Origin: Cystobacter ferrugineus
GTDB taxonomy: Bacteria; Myxococcota; Myxococcia; Myxococcales; Myxococcaceae
Length of the DNA: 64,000 nt
Assembly (NCBI RefSeq): GCF_001887355.1
Contig: NZ_MPIN01000002.1
Location: 496,001-560,000 of the forward strand
Reading direction: 5' to 3'
Made by a program: the position numbers and the translations under genes. Shown here piece by piece: positions 28,301 to 36,816 of this stretch (position 1 is its first letter; each line of letters opens with the position of its first letter). The notes under the pieces were generated by a model that saw nothing but the letters and a program-made list of their open reading frames with translations, was not told where the DNA came from and made no database searches.

Positions 28301-28452
28301 GAGAGCGGATGCAGGAGGGGTGGAAAAGCTGCGGGGGGGGGGCGGCGCTTTGCAGTAAGGCTGACGTGGAGACTCGGATGTGCGCCCGGGGCGATGAAAT
28401 AGCCCTGCGTCGTTTCTTTCAGAGACAGCTGTGTTGGGTCAGGGTTTAGAAC

Positions 28453-29025
28453 TCACTTCGGGGGAAGGACGTTGGCCGGGAACTGCCCCTGATAGTTTCC
28501 TGGAGGCGAATAGTTACAGACAACGTACGTTTCCCACCGCTGAGTGGCTTTCCCCTGGACGATGGCACAGCCGAGCCGGGTGCTGGCCTTCCAGACCAAC
28601 TGCGTGAAGTGGCCGGTGCCTGAAGCGAAACCAGGCTTGGCGAAGTTGTAGCGGCCAACCTCGTTGTACCAGGACTTGACGGCGCTTTCGGCGGCAGCGC
28701 CCCCCTTGGGGAACACCGCTGAAGAACCTCCACTCCAATGGAGGTTCTCACCGTACCCCTCGAGCCCAGCGTGACCAGCGGAGAGAGCGTAGTGCTGCGA
28801 GATATATGCCGCGCGGCGCTTCGCGTAGGCCGCAATCGTGGTATCCCACGTCAAGGGAGGAGCGCCATGCTTCGCGCGAAACGCATTGTGCATGGCGAGA
28901 ACCTTCTCCTCGAACGCCTTGACGGTGGCCGCATCCGGCTGCGGCATTGGGGTGCGCGTCTGCGCCTGGGCCACGACGCTCGCGAACAGGACCATCGCCA
29001 CGAGAAGCATGACCGCGGATTTCAT
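28453..29025 (-). CDS. Secreted CAP/SCP (PR-1-like) domain protein
   Basis: A signal peptide (SAVMLLVAMVLFASVVAQAQ) is followed by a complete eukaryotic-type CAP domain: VLAMHNAFRAKHGAPPLTWD, then HAGLEGYGENLHW, GHFTQLVWKASTRLGCAIV and YVVCNYSPPGNYQGQFP. The CAP signature residues (two His, two Glu) are present. The PR-1-like form is common in fungi and plants and in few bacteria. AGGAG nine bases upstream fixes the ATG at 29025. It lies upstream of the LPMO-like gene on the same strand (about 150 bp apart). Both are secreted and could act in prey or fungal interactions. Confidence 0.88.
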   Translation of the reverse strand: MKSAVMLLVAMVLFASVVAQAQTRTPMPQPDAATVKAFEEKVLAMHNAFRAKHGAPPLTWDTTIAAYAKRRAAYISQHYALSAGHAGLEGYGENLHWSGGSSAVFPKGGAAAESAVKSWYNEVGRYNFAKPGFASGTGHFTQLVWKASTRLGCAIVQGKATQRWETYVVCNYSPPGNYQGQFPANVLPPK

Positions 29026-29273
29026 GATTTGTTTCTCCTGATTGATGGGTTGGGGGGGGCCGGCTTCTTCAGGCAACACTCATGCCAATGCCCGGAGGCG
29101 CGGGACGTTCCAAAATACTGGCTACGGGTGGCACTGACGTGTCACCTGACATGTCGGTCCGTTCGTCTGACGTATCAGCACAAGGGGACGAAAGGGAGAG
29201 GACGGCTGTGCGCGTGCCGAAGTTCGCGCAACTGGTGAACGAGGCGCACGCGGCCCACGAGGAGATCCCCGGA

Positions 29274-29332
29274 ACGGGTGCTCACCTTGCTCCAGAATCG
29301 GTGCTCACCTTGGCCCGGAATCGGTGCTCGAG
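29274..29332. repeat. 23-bp tandem repeats, possible IS end
   Basis: The unit ATCGGTGCTCACCTTGGC is repeated with 23-bp period (29274, 29297 and partial at 29320). Such short repeated ends are typical of IS21-type elements. The flanking 29080-29508 stretch contains no convincing gene, only fragments in several frames, so this may be the scar of an insertion sequence. Confidence 0.4.
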
Positions 29333-29508
29333 ATCGCCCGGTGCACGCACATGGGGCAGCTCGCCAACATGACGGCCACCTGGCGGCGCGAGGTCGCGGC
29401 CCGGGACTTCGCCAGCCGGGTGTTCGTGCAGGCCCTGGAGGAGGTAGTGTGGCTTGTCGAAGGGCCACTTCGCGCTCGTCCCCTCGTTGAGGAAGGTGAA
29501 GTACTTCG

Positions 29509-29721
29509 TCAGGGCGTCCGCCGCCACCACCACCGCACGAGCAAGAACCCGAGCGCCGCCCAGAGGGCGATGATGAGGGTTCCAGCCATCCAGTTCGTCT
29601 TGCGCGGGCGAGCCTCTCGAAGTGCCCGCTCCCGGCATTCCGCGAGCACGGCGGGAGGGATGAGACGGCGGACGAGCAGGATGCCCAGCGGGAGAAGAAT
29701 CAGGTCGTCGAGGTAGCCCAT
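29509..29721 (-). pseudogene. DUF1232 (YkvA-like) fragment
   Basis: The 70 residues start with GYLDDLILLPLGILLVRRLI, which corresponds to the second half of the DUF1232 motif, followed by a basic linker and one transmembrane helix (TLIIALWAALGFLLVRWWW). The preceding part of DUF1232 is absent because the HxlR gene ends 6 bp upstream. The fragment is therefore N-terminally truncated, although an ATG is present and it could still be translated. Confidence 0.55.
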
Positions 29722-29727
29722 CTCGAG

Positions 29728-30237
29728 TCAGCCCTCGGAGGCCCCGCGGCGGGGCCGCTTCGTTGCCGCCGGGCTCCGCCGTTTCTGAGAGGAGGACGGG
29801 AGCTTCCTCACCGCCGTATCCGTCCAGCCGAGGACGCGCCCATCCGAGGAGCGGAGCTCCAGCCTCTCGACGGGCCTGCCCGACTCATTGTCGACCAACA
29901 GGGAGTGCGCTTCTCCTGGGGCATAGAGGTACTGCTCGCCCCATTGGCGCAAGCTCACCACGACGTGGAAGAGGGCGCGTCCCTTCTCCGTCAGCAGATA
30001 CTCCTGATACGCGCTGCCGTCGGAAGCCGGTGCGAGCCGCAGTATCTCCAAGGCCACCAGGTTACGAAGACGCGTCGTCAGGATGCCCTTGGCCACCCCC
30101 AGGCTCTTCTGGAACTCGCCAAAGCGGCGCATGCCATCGAATGCGTCGCGAATGATCAGCAGCGACCACCAATCGCCAATCTCATCCAGCGAGCGTGCCA
30201 CCGGGCACTCCGCTCCACTCAACCGGGTCCGCCTCAT
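29728..30237 (-). CDS. HxlR-family transcriptional regulator
   Basis: The 169-residue regulator has Cys11 in AECPVARSLDEIGDWWSLLI and the winged helix RRFGEFQKSLGVAKGILTTR, then LRNLVALEIL, all canonical for HxlR. It has a basic C-terminal tail (SSSQKRRSPAATKRPRRG). It is divergent from an MFS transporter gene, with a long inverted repeat between the starts. It most likely represses the transporter in response to a toxic small molecule or electrophile sensed through the conserved Cys. Confidence 0.92.
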   Translation of the reverse strand: MRRTRLSGAECPVARSLDEIGDWWSLLIIRDAFDGMRRFGEFQKSLGVAKGILTTRLRNLVALEILRLAPASDGSAYQEYLLTEKGRALFHVVVSLRQWGEQYLYAPGEAHSLLVDNESGRPVERLELRSSDGRVLGWTDTAVRKLPSSSQKRRSPAATKRPRRGASEG

Positions 30238-30266
30238 CGGGATGACACTCCAACGGTCAGCACATC

Positions 30267-30322
30267 TGGTTCCAAGATAGGACTGGACAGCCCCTCGTGC
30301 AACTGGTCCTATGATGGAACCA
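30267..30322. promoter_or_regulatory. Candidate HxlR operator (17-bp inverted repeat)
   Basis: Arms TGGTTCCAAGATAGGAC (30267-30283) and GTCCTATGATGGAACCA (30306-30322) pair at 15 of 17 positions with a 22-bp spacer, exactly in the 95-bp gap between hxlR-like and MFS genes. Confidence 0.7.
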
Positions 30323-30332
30323 AACGGTACGA

Positions 30333-31604
30333 ATGGAGCCGCGGGTGGAACTCGGACGAGAAGCAGGGCAGCCAGAAGCGAGCCACTCCCGGACAGTGGA
30401 TGGGGCAGGCTCCGAGTGCATCGAGGCGAGGTGTCCGCCCGAGACGGGGCTGACTCCGGGCACCCTCCTGCTCTTCGCGCTCGCGGCCGGGCTCAGCGTC
30501 GCGAATATCTATTACGCCCAGCCGCTCCTCGACGCGATGGCGCGCGACCTCTCCATCCGTGCCGCCTCCATCGGGATCGTCGTGACCGTCACCCAGCTCG
30601 GCTACGCACTGGGATTGTTGTTCATCGTGCCATTGGGAGATCTGGTCGATCGCCGCCGGCTGATCGCCGGCCAGGGCCTGTTGTCCGCGCTGGCCTTGGT
30701 TGGCGTGGGCAGCGCCCCCACGGCGAGCGTCCTGTTGGCGGGAATGCTCATCGTTGGCCTGCTCGCCGTCGTCGTGCAGGTGCTCGTCGCCTTCGCCGCG
30801 ACCCTGGCCCCCTCCGAAGAACGCGGGCAGGTGATCGGGACGGTCACGAGCGGGATCGTCATTGGCATACTGCTGGCCCGTTTCGTCTCCGGCCTGCTCG
30901 CGGACCTGGGCGGTTGGCGTTCGGTCTATCTCACTTCCGCGGGCTTGACCCTGGCCATGGCCGCCCTGCTGTACAGGGCCCTTCCGAGCCAGGAGAGGAG
31001 AAGCACCGCCCCGCCCTACCCGGAGCTCGTCCGCTCCGTCTTCGTGCTGTTGCGCGAGGAGCCGCTCCTGCGCGTTCGCGCCGTGCTCGCCCTGCTGATC
31101 TTCGCCACCTTCAGCGTGTTGTGGACCTCCATGGTCCTGCCACTCAGCGCGCCGCCGATTTCGCTCTCCCACACCGGGGTTGGCTTGTTCGGCCTCGCCG
31201 GTGTGGCCGGTGCTCTTGGTGCCGGACGGGCGGGCCACCTCGCGGATCGCGGCTGGGGCCAATGGACGACGGGCTCGGCCCTCGTGCTGATGCTGGTGGC
31301 GTGGGTCCCGATTGCCTTCACCCGCTCGTCACTGTGGGCACTCGCGGTCGGAGTGGTCATCCTCGATCTGGCGATCCAGGCGGTCCACGTCACCAACCAG
31401 AGCATGATCCTCGCCGCGCGCCCGGATGCCCGCAGCCGGCTCGTCGGCGGCTACATGGTCTTCTATTCCATCGGCAGCGCCAGCGGCTCCATCGCCTCGA
31501 CCCTGGTCTATGCGAGGACGGGCTGGCCCGGCGTCTGCGCGTTGGGGGCCGCGATCAGCATGGCTGCCCTGCTGTTCTGGGCGGCCACGCGACGCGTTAC
31601 GTGA
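30333..31604 (+). CDS. MFS transporter (DHA-type)
   Basis: The 423-residue protein shows about 12 transmembrane helices. The loop 2-3 motif is present as IVPLGDLVDRRRLI (motif A), and the N-terminal FALAAGLSVANIYYAQPLL is typical of the YajR/drug-efflux subfamily. Its start is close to the HxlR operator and an ATG at 30333 is the best candidate, although the first 35 residues look non-homologous and a GTG start further in is possible. It probably exports a compound sensed by the divergent HxlR regulator. Confidence 0.88.
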   Translation: MEPRVELGREAGQPEASHSRTVDGAGSECIEARCPPETGLTPGTLLLFALAAGLSVANIYYAQPLLDAMARDLSIRAASIGIVVTVTQLGYALGLLFIVPLGDLVDRRRLIAGQGLLSALALVGVGSAPTASVLLAGMLIVGLLAVVVQVLVAFAATLAPSEERGQVIGTVTSGIVIGILLARFVSGLLADLGGWRSVYLTSAGLTLAMAALLYRALPSQERRSTAPPYPELVRSVFVLLREEPLLRVRAVLALLIFATFSVLWTSMVLPLSAPPISLSHTGVGLFGLAGVAGALGAGRAGHLADRGWGQWTTGSALVLMLVAWVPIAFTRSSLWALAVGVVILDLAIQAVHVTNQSMILAARPDARSRLVGGYMVFYSIGSASGSIASTLVYARTGWPGVCALGAAISMAALLFWAATRRVT

Positions 31605-31730
31605 GCAATCATTGTCGCAGAGCTGGACGACGCGATCACCCGGCACGCCAGCGCCGACGAACTGGCCCGTCCGACGAGCTTCGGTGAAGCCCCGCTTGGC
31701 GAACGGCGAGCAAGCGCCGAGACTGCGACG

Positions 31731-32378
31731 ATGACCCCCATCCTCTACTTCTCGCGCAACCCCAACCCGCGCCTCGCCGTGGCGGCGGCCAAACACCTGG
31801 CCGCGCCCATCGCCTACGAGTTCGCCGCGCCGCTGGCGCCGGGCGCGGCCGACAAATACCGCCACCTCAATCCGTCCCTGCGCCTGCCCATCCTGGCCGA
31901 AGACGGTGGCTCGCTGTGGGAGGCCGACGCCATCGCCTGCCGGCTGTCGCAGATGGTGGGGTCGGACTTCTGGCGCACGGGGGCCGGGCTGCCGGACATG
32001 ATCCGCTGGGTCAGCTGGAGCCGCGACAACTTCATGCATGCCTGCGACATGGTGCACTTCGAGCGCGGCACCAAGCTGCGCTACAAGCTCGGCGCGCTGG
32101 ACGAGGCTCTCGTAGCGCAAGGCCTGGAGCGTTTCCATCAGACGGCGACCATCCTGAACGGCCATCTCGGCAAGCAGGACTGGCTGCTGGCCAGCGGCCT
32201 GTCCTATGCCGACTTCCGCATGGCCGTCTTCCTGCCCTACAACGACGTGGCCCGCCTGCCGCTGGCCGACTACCCGGCCGTGGCGGCCTGGCATGAGCGG
32301 CTGATGGCGCTGCCGGCCTGGGCCGACCCCTTCGAGGGCTTGAGTGCGCCGGAGCTGCCGCCGATCGAGGCCTGTTAA
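31731..32378 (+). CDS. Glutathione S-transferase family protein
   Basis: The N-terminal thioredoxin-like domain has ILYFSRNPNPRLAVAAAKHL, the cis-Pro segment LRLPILAEDGG and EADAIACRL (the Glu/Ser-Asp glutathione contact region). A helical C-terminal domain follows with LASGLSYADFRMAVFLP (N-capping box). The product is 215 residues, the normal length. It overlaps by 4 bp a converging gene remnant. It probably detoxifies electrophiles together with the MFS/HxlR pair. Codon use is slightly different from its neighbours, and transfer is possible. Confidence 0.88.
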   Translation: MTPILYFSRNPNPRLAVAAAKHLAAPIAYEFAAPLAPGAADKYRHLNPSLRLPILAEDGGSLWEADAIACRLSQMVGSDFWRTGAGLPDMIRWVSWSRDNFMHACDMVHFERGTKLRYKLGALDEALVAQGLERFHQTATILNGHLGKQDWLLASGLSYADFRMAVFLPYNDVARLPLADYPAVAAWHERLMALPAWADPFEGLSAPELPPIEAC

Positions 32379-32491
32379 CCCCAGGGGCCTTCGATCAAGG
32401 CCCGCGTCTCTTCAACGGCGATGCGCCACATGGCCAGCACCTCGGCATCCGGCCTCTCGTAGGCGCCGCCGAAGTTGCCATCGCCGGCCAG
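32375..32491 (-). pseudogene. 3' remnant of a hydrolase gene (creatininase-like)
   Basis: The last 36 codons read DGNFGGAYERPDAEVLAMWR followed by IAVEETRALIEGPWG and a stop that overlaps the GST stop. The pattern resembles the C-terminus of creatininase-family proteins. Upstream on this strand the frame breaks at about 32490, exactly where similarity to the Sit toxin begins on the other strand, so this marks a recombination junction. Confidence 0.4.
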
Positions 32492-33671
32492 CTCGCGTTC
32501 GCTCGTCCCCGAGGCCGAGGCGGCTCTCAAGGCGAAGTACCTGCGGTGGTGCCAGCCACGGGGCGGCGGTGACTGCCTGGGCCTCTTCACGGATGGGCCC
32601 TACCTGCGCACGGACGACAGGCGCACCCTGGCGCTCGCCCTGGCCTTCGGCGGAGTGCTGGACGAGACGCGAGCGGCCCTCGGGCGCGAGCTCAGCCCGC
32701 GGGCGCTGCTTTCGTCCCTGGTGTGGGCCGCGGGCCTGTACCTGGCGCTCTGGCTACTCCCCGAGCCGAGCACGAAGGCGGCGGCGGCCGCGCTCTCCGT
32801 GGTGCTGCTGGCCTGGTTGGGCGTGGACGCCATGTGGGGCCTCATGGACGGGTGGGCCAGCATGGCGCACGCGGCGCACGAGGCCACCACCTTCGAGGAA
32901 CTGCGCGACGCCGGCGAGGCCTTCGGCAAGCGGATAGGAACGGACGCGGCCCGGGCTCTCGTTCTCGCGGTGGCCACGCTCACCGGGCGGACGCTCGGAG
33001 AGATGGCCACGCACCTGCGCTCGATGCCGAGGTTCAACCAGGTGCAGGCGCAGTGGGCCGCCCAGGGCATGGAGGGCTCGGTGGCGGTGGCCATGGAGGA
33101 AGCCGCCGCGGTGGAGGTGGTGGTGGAGCAGAGCCGCGCCCTCGTCGTCCTCACCTCCCCGCAGGCGCCAGTGGCCATCAACGTCCTGGCCAGGAGCGGT
33201 AACTCGGGAGCTGGTGGGCACGGAGGCACCGTGGCCATCCAGCACCGCGGCGGCAACAAGCAGGTCATCCTCAGCAGCGGCGAGCGGTGGCACCTGCCGC
33301 GAGGCAGGAGCTACAAGGACATTCCGACGCGGGATTCGCTGGGCGACGAGCTGCAGGCGGCGGTGAGGGAGGAGGCGGCGAAGTGGTCTCGGGCTATGCT
33401 GTCGGAAGACGAAGTTGCGGCAATCGACAGAATGCGGCGCCGCGGCCTGGAGCATCGTGCGAATCTCCTGGAGCGACAGGCTCGAGGGCGGTGGGTCGAG
33501 GCGCAAGTGAAGGACCGATTCCCGGGCTTGTCCTGGAACAGCCGCGGTGTAGACATCACCGGCCCGGGCGGTCAGAACTACCATTACGAGATTCTGTCGG
33601 GCACTGAGTCCAACTTCGCGCTTCACGGGCGACGGATGGCGAGCACCTTCTTCCGCATGATCTTCTTCTGA
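32475..33671 (+). pseudogene. 5'-truncated SitA5-type polymorphic toxin
   Basis: From LVPEAEAALKAKYLRWC onward the product follows the SitA5-like layout: ALALAFGGVLDETRAAL, two hydrophobic helices (ALLSSLVWAAGLYLALWLL, AALSVVLLAWLGVDAMWGLM), an EATTFEELRDAGEAFGKRIG segment, and a polymorphic C-terminal domain. That domain (RWVEAQVKDRFPGLSWNSRG, then GVDITGPGG and YHYEIL) looks like a nuclease with a PD-(D/E)XK-type core. The signal peptide and lipobox are missing. The only start is a TTG inside antisense hydrolase-remnant sequence, so the toxin is probably undeliverable. The immunity gene follows after 7 bp. Confidence 0.65.
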
Positions 33672-33678
33672 GGTCCGT

Positions 33679-34290
33679 GTGACTCCGAACATCCACTACG
33701 AGAAGCGAGAGATCGTTGGCGAGCGGCTGGAGCTGCGCAAGGGCCCGTTCTACTGGCTCGGCCCCGACCTGACGCTGCGCGACTGCACGGTCATCATCAG
33801 TGCCGCGCGGCGCGCACTGAGCTTGGTATCAGGGCAGCTCGTCAACTGCACCATTCAGGCGAAGGGCCAGCTGAAGGGCCTGCCGTGGGCCACGATGAAG
33901 CTGAAGGGGTGCCGGTTCAAGGGTAGCTACACCGGCAATGACTTCGGCTTCCGCGAGGACGTGGACGAGAGATGGAGGGCGGGTGGGATCGAGGACTGCG
34001 ACTTCTCCGAGGCGCAGCTCGAGGGGTGCCGCTTCTTCAATTGCGACATGACTTCGATTCGGCTGCCGCGCTGGCCGTGCTTCACCTTCCTGGACGCACG
34101 CCGGCACGCGGCGGAGCTGGCGCGGCGCGCGTGGCCCGGGTCCTTTGACTCCGTCATCAGGACGGTATGCGATCCGCCAAAGGGCACGGTCGCGTCGGCG
34201 TGGCACGCGCCCACCATTGCGAAGAAGAGCGATACAACTGTCGAGGAGCTGCGCGCGGCCCTCGAGAGGGCGCCTGGGATCTTCATGTAG
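33679..34290 (+). CDS. Pentapeptide-repeat-like immunity protein
   Basis: The 203-residue soluble protein shows quasi-repeats with the spacing of a right-handed beta helix: LRDCTVIIS, LVNCTIQAK, LKGCRFKGSY, IEDCDFSEAQLEGCRFFNCD. It starts at a GTG 7 bp after the toxin stop. A pentapeptide-like protein directly downstream of a SitA-type toxin is most simply its cognate immunity protein. It appears intact even though the toxin is truncated, so it may now protect against kin or competitors that carry the full toxin. Confidence 0.72.
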   Translation: MTPNIHYEKREIVGERLELRKGPFYWLGPDLTLRDCTVIISAARRALSLVSGQLVNCTIQAKGQLKGLPWATMKLKGCRFKGSYTGNDFGFREDVDERWRAGGIEDCDFSEAQLEGCRFFNCDMTSIRLPRWPCFTFLDARRHAAELARRAWPGSFDSVIRTVCDPPKGTVASAWHAPTIAKKSDTTVEELRAALERAPGIFM

Positions 34291-34302
34291 GGCCCGGCTC
34301 TT

Positions 34303-34332
34303 GGAAGGACAGGAGGCCTATTGGGGGTAGCG
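34303..34332. repeat. 30-bp direct repeat, copy 2
   Basis: Identical to 26837-26866. It directly follows the immunity gene (12 bp after its stop). Confidence 0.8.
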
Positions 34333-34348
34333 CCGGGGGCAGTCCCAG

Positions 34349-34630
34349 GTGCGCCAGAATCATCGCCGAGTGGGAATGGCGCTCGTCGAGGACACCGGGT
34401 TCGACGCGGGCACGCTGGCGGAATCGTGGCGGCAGCAGCCTGGCGCGCCCTGCTATTGCACGGATCTCACGCGCGAGGAGTTGCCGGCCGCGCGCGCGAC
34501 CGCCGAAGCGGCACGATTGCCCAAGCGGCGTGATCTGTCCGTGGCGGCCATCCAGGAGCGGATGAGCGACAGCAAGGCAAATCCCGACTCGGAATACGGC
34601 GTCCGCCTGACTCGCGCGTTGTTCAGGTGA
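34349..34630 (+). CDS. Hypothetical protein or fragment
   Basis: The 93-residue frame ends DSEYGVRLTRALFR and contains CYCTDLTREELPAARATAEA. It has no recognisable domain, signal or membrane segment. It sits in a rearranged stretch between the 30-bp repeat and a broken gene, so it may be the 3' part of a lost gene. Codon use is in line with coding sequence, but the start is uncertain. Confidence 0.3.
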   Translation: MRQNHRRVGMALVEDTGFDAGTLAESWRQQPGAPCYCTDLTREELPAARATAEAARLPKRRDLSVAAIQERMSDSKANPDSEYGVRLTRALFR

Positions 34631-34813
34631 CGGCGAGCCGTCCCAACGCCACTCGAACAAGGCTTCGTGAGCGCATTGAGCCGTCGCTCGTGAGCCATCC
34701 AACCCCACGGGGCACCCGACGGCCGGATGGGAATTCCCCTCCCGCCGTGGGACCGGGCAATCGTCATCATTGGGAGCATGGAATGAAATCAGACTTCCGC
34801 GAGACCGAGCCCC

Positions 34814-35082
34814 ATGACGATCGCCGGCGCCCAGGCCCAGGGCACGGCGCGGGCCCAGCCGGCGAGCCTCCTCGGGAACCTGGGCAAGGGCGTCCAGAAC
34901 CTGGGGGAGGGCCTCCAGGGCCTGGGCCATGGTGTCTGGGCCATGGTGTCCAGGACTTCGCCCAGGACGCGGCCGAGGGGGTCACCGACCTCGCCCACGA
35001 CACGGTCCAGGGCGCCACGGGCCTCTTCAACGATGCGGTCGAGGGCGCCAAGGACGTCGCGCAAGGCACGGCCCACCATTCT
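34814..35082 (+). pseudogene. Frameshifted N-terminal fragment with helical repeats
   Basis: Two frames joined together give SLLGNLGKGVQNLGEGLQGL followed, after a shift near 34945, by QDFAQDAAEGVTDLAHDTVQ and GATGLFNDAVEGAKDVAQGT. These are amphipathic repeats as seen in apolipoprotein-like or toxin-linker segments. At 35083 the sequence changes abruptly into the aldo-keto reductase duplicate. It is the 5' end of a gene that lost its 3' part. Confidence 0.5.
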
Positions 35083-35378
35083 CTATCAGCGCGACGCTCT
35101 ATGGGGTCTTCTCGCGAGGGCTGCTGACTGGCAGCAAGCCGACGGAAGCGGGAGATTGGCGCGCCCATCAGCCTCGCTTCGCTGGCGAGAACGGGGCGAA
35201 GAACGAGGACTCGGTGAATGCCCTCCAGCGCTTCGCGCACGAGCGCGGCATGACGCCGGGGCAGGTGGCACTCGCCTGGGTGCTCGCGCGTGAGCCCGCG
35301 TTCGAGTCGGTGGTGAAGATCTCCGGTGACCGCTACGACCCGGCCCAGATGAAGCACCTCGACAGCGAGCGCCGGTAG
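35083..35378 (+). pseudogene. Truncated duplicate of aldo/keto reductase 3' end
   Basis: The sequence is nearly identical to 26379-26766, with only a few substitutions, but lacks 93 bp (the segment encoding the VPVVGAKTRAQLDD NADPH-binding region) without loss of frame. The N-terminal two-thirds of the reductase is missing, so it cannot be functional. It ends with the same residues DSERR and stop. Confidence 0.92.
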
Positions 35379-35459
35379 TTTTCCGCGCGAAGGGCGGCAA
35401 CCGCGAGGAGGGAGGGGGCGCTGTTCATGGAAGGAAGCGCCGTTCTATGGTGCGCCCCC

Positions 35460-36662
35460 ATGACTACGTCCCCCTTCCGCTCCCACTGGTCGCTCGACCC
35501 CGAGGTGACCTTCATCAATCACGGCTCCTTCGGCGCTTGCCCCACCCGGGTGCTGGAGGAGCAGTCCCGGCTGCGTGCCCGTCTGGAGGCCGAGCCGGTG
35601 CGCTTCCTCCTCCGCGATCTCGAGGGGCTGCTCGACTCGGCCCTCGCGGCACTGGGGGCCTTCGTGGACGCGGATCCGGACGACCTCGCCTTCGTCAACA
35701 ACGCCTCCACGGGCGTCAACACCGTGCTGCGCTCGCTGCGCTTCTCCGCCGGCGATGAGCTGCTCGTCACGGACCACGAGTACAACGCCTCCAGGAACGC
35801 GCTCGAGTTCGTGGCCAGTCAGTGGGGCGCGAAGGTGGTGGTGATCAAGCTGCCCTGGCCCGTGCCATCGGCCCAGGCGGTGGTGGACACGGTGCTGGGC
35901 CACGTCACCGAGCGCACCCGGTTGCTGCTCATCGACCACATCTCCAGCCCGACGGGGCTGGTGCTTCCCCTGGCCACCATCGTCCGGGCGTTGCGCGAGC
36001 GCGGTGTGGAGACGCTCGTGGACGGAGCCCATGGACCCGGGCAGGTGCCCCTGTCTCTGCGCCAGCTCGGCGTCGGGTACTACTCGGGGAATTGCCACAA
36101 GTGGCTGTGCGCGCCCAAGGGGGCGGCCTTCCTCCACGTGCGCAGGGATCTCCAGCCGGGCATCCGTCCCCTCGTCATCAGCCACGGCTACAACTCGCGG
36201 CGCCGGGACCGCTCGCAATTCCGCCTCGACTTCGACTGGTGCGGGACGGTCGACCCCACCCCGTTTCTCTGCATACCGAAGGTGCTGGAGGTGATGGGGC
36301 GCATGTTGCCCGGTGGCTGGCCCGAGGTGATGGCCTCCAACCGGGCCAAGGCGCTCGCGGCGCGCTCCTTCCTGTGCCAGCAACTCGGGGTGACGCCCCA
36401 CTGCCCCGAGGACATGGTGGGCGCCATGGCCACGGTGGCGCTGCCGGACGGTGGCATGGAGGTGTCCGTGATCCGAGGGTCGGAGCCCCTTCAGGACAAG
36501 CTTCTCTTCAATCACGGCGTCGAAGTGCCCGTCGTCGTCTGGCCCCGGCCACCCCAGCGCCACGTGCGTGTGTCCGCCCAGCTCTACAACTCGCCCGCGG
36601 ACTACCAGCGGCTGGCGGACGCCCTGAAAGCGGAGCTGGGCTCGGCGGGCTCCCGGTCGTAA
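35460..36662 (+). CDS. Class V aminotransferase / isopenicillin-N-epimerase-like PLP enzyme
   Basis: The 400-residue fold-type I PLP enzyme has FINHGSFGACP, FVNNASTGVNTVLRSL, IDHISSPTGLVLPL, LVDGAHGPGQVPL (Asp and His of the cofactor site) and the Schiff-base Lys in YYSGNCHKWLCAPKG. It belongs to the isopenicillin N epimerase/cysteine desulfurase-like group that acts on amino acids or peptides. The ATG at 35460 starts the conserved fold. An ATG at 35427 with a better Shine-Dalgarno is possible. A strong hairpin 30 bp downstream ends transcription. It may or may not belong to the adjoining peptide cluster. Confidence 0.88.
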   Translation: MTTSPFRSHWSLDPEVTFINHGSFGACPTRVLEEQSRLRARLEAEPVRFLLRDLEGLLDSALAALGAFVDADPDDLAFVNNASTGVNTVLRSLRFSAGDELLVTDHEYNASRNALEFVASQWGAKVVVIKLPWPVPSAQAVVDTVLGHVTERTRLLLIDHISSPTGLVLPLATIVRALRERGVETLVDGAHGPGQVPLSLRQLGVGYYSGNCHKWLCAPKGAAFLHVRRDLQPGIRPLVISHGYNSRRRDRSQFRLDFDWCGTVDPTPFLCIPKVLEVMGRMLPGGWPEVMASNRAKALAARSFLCQQLGVTPHCPEDMVGAMATVALPDGGMEVSVIRGSEPLQDKLLFNHGVEVPVVVWPRPPQRHVRVSAQLYNSPADYQRLADALKAELGSAGSRS

Positions 36663-36692
36663 AGCGCGGACCACCTGGCGGCCAGCACCATC

Positions 36693-36721
36693 CGGGCGCT
36701 CGCTCGAGGCGAGCGCCCGGA
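36693..36721. terminator. Bidirectional hairpin between convergent genes
   Basis: A perfect 12-bp GC-rich inverted repeat (36693-36704 with 36710-36721, loop TCGAG) separates the aminotransferase (ending 36662, plus) from the micro-ORF (ending 36817, minus). It has no T run. Confidence 0.7.
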
Positions 36722-36816
36722 CGGCGTGGAACACCTGCTGCGGCCGAGAGGTTGGCGCATGCCCCACCAGAGGTATCTCCCTGGGCGCGCGCTCAGCGCT
36801 GTCGGGTGAGGTGGGC

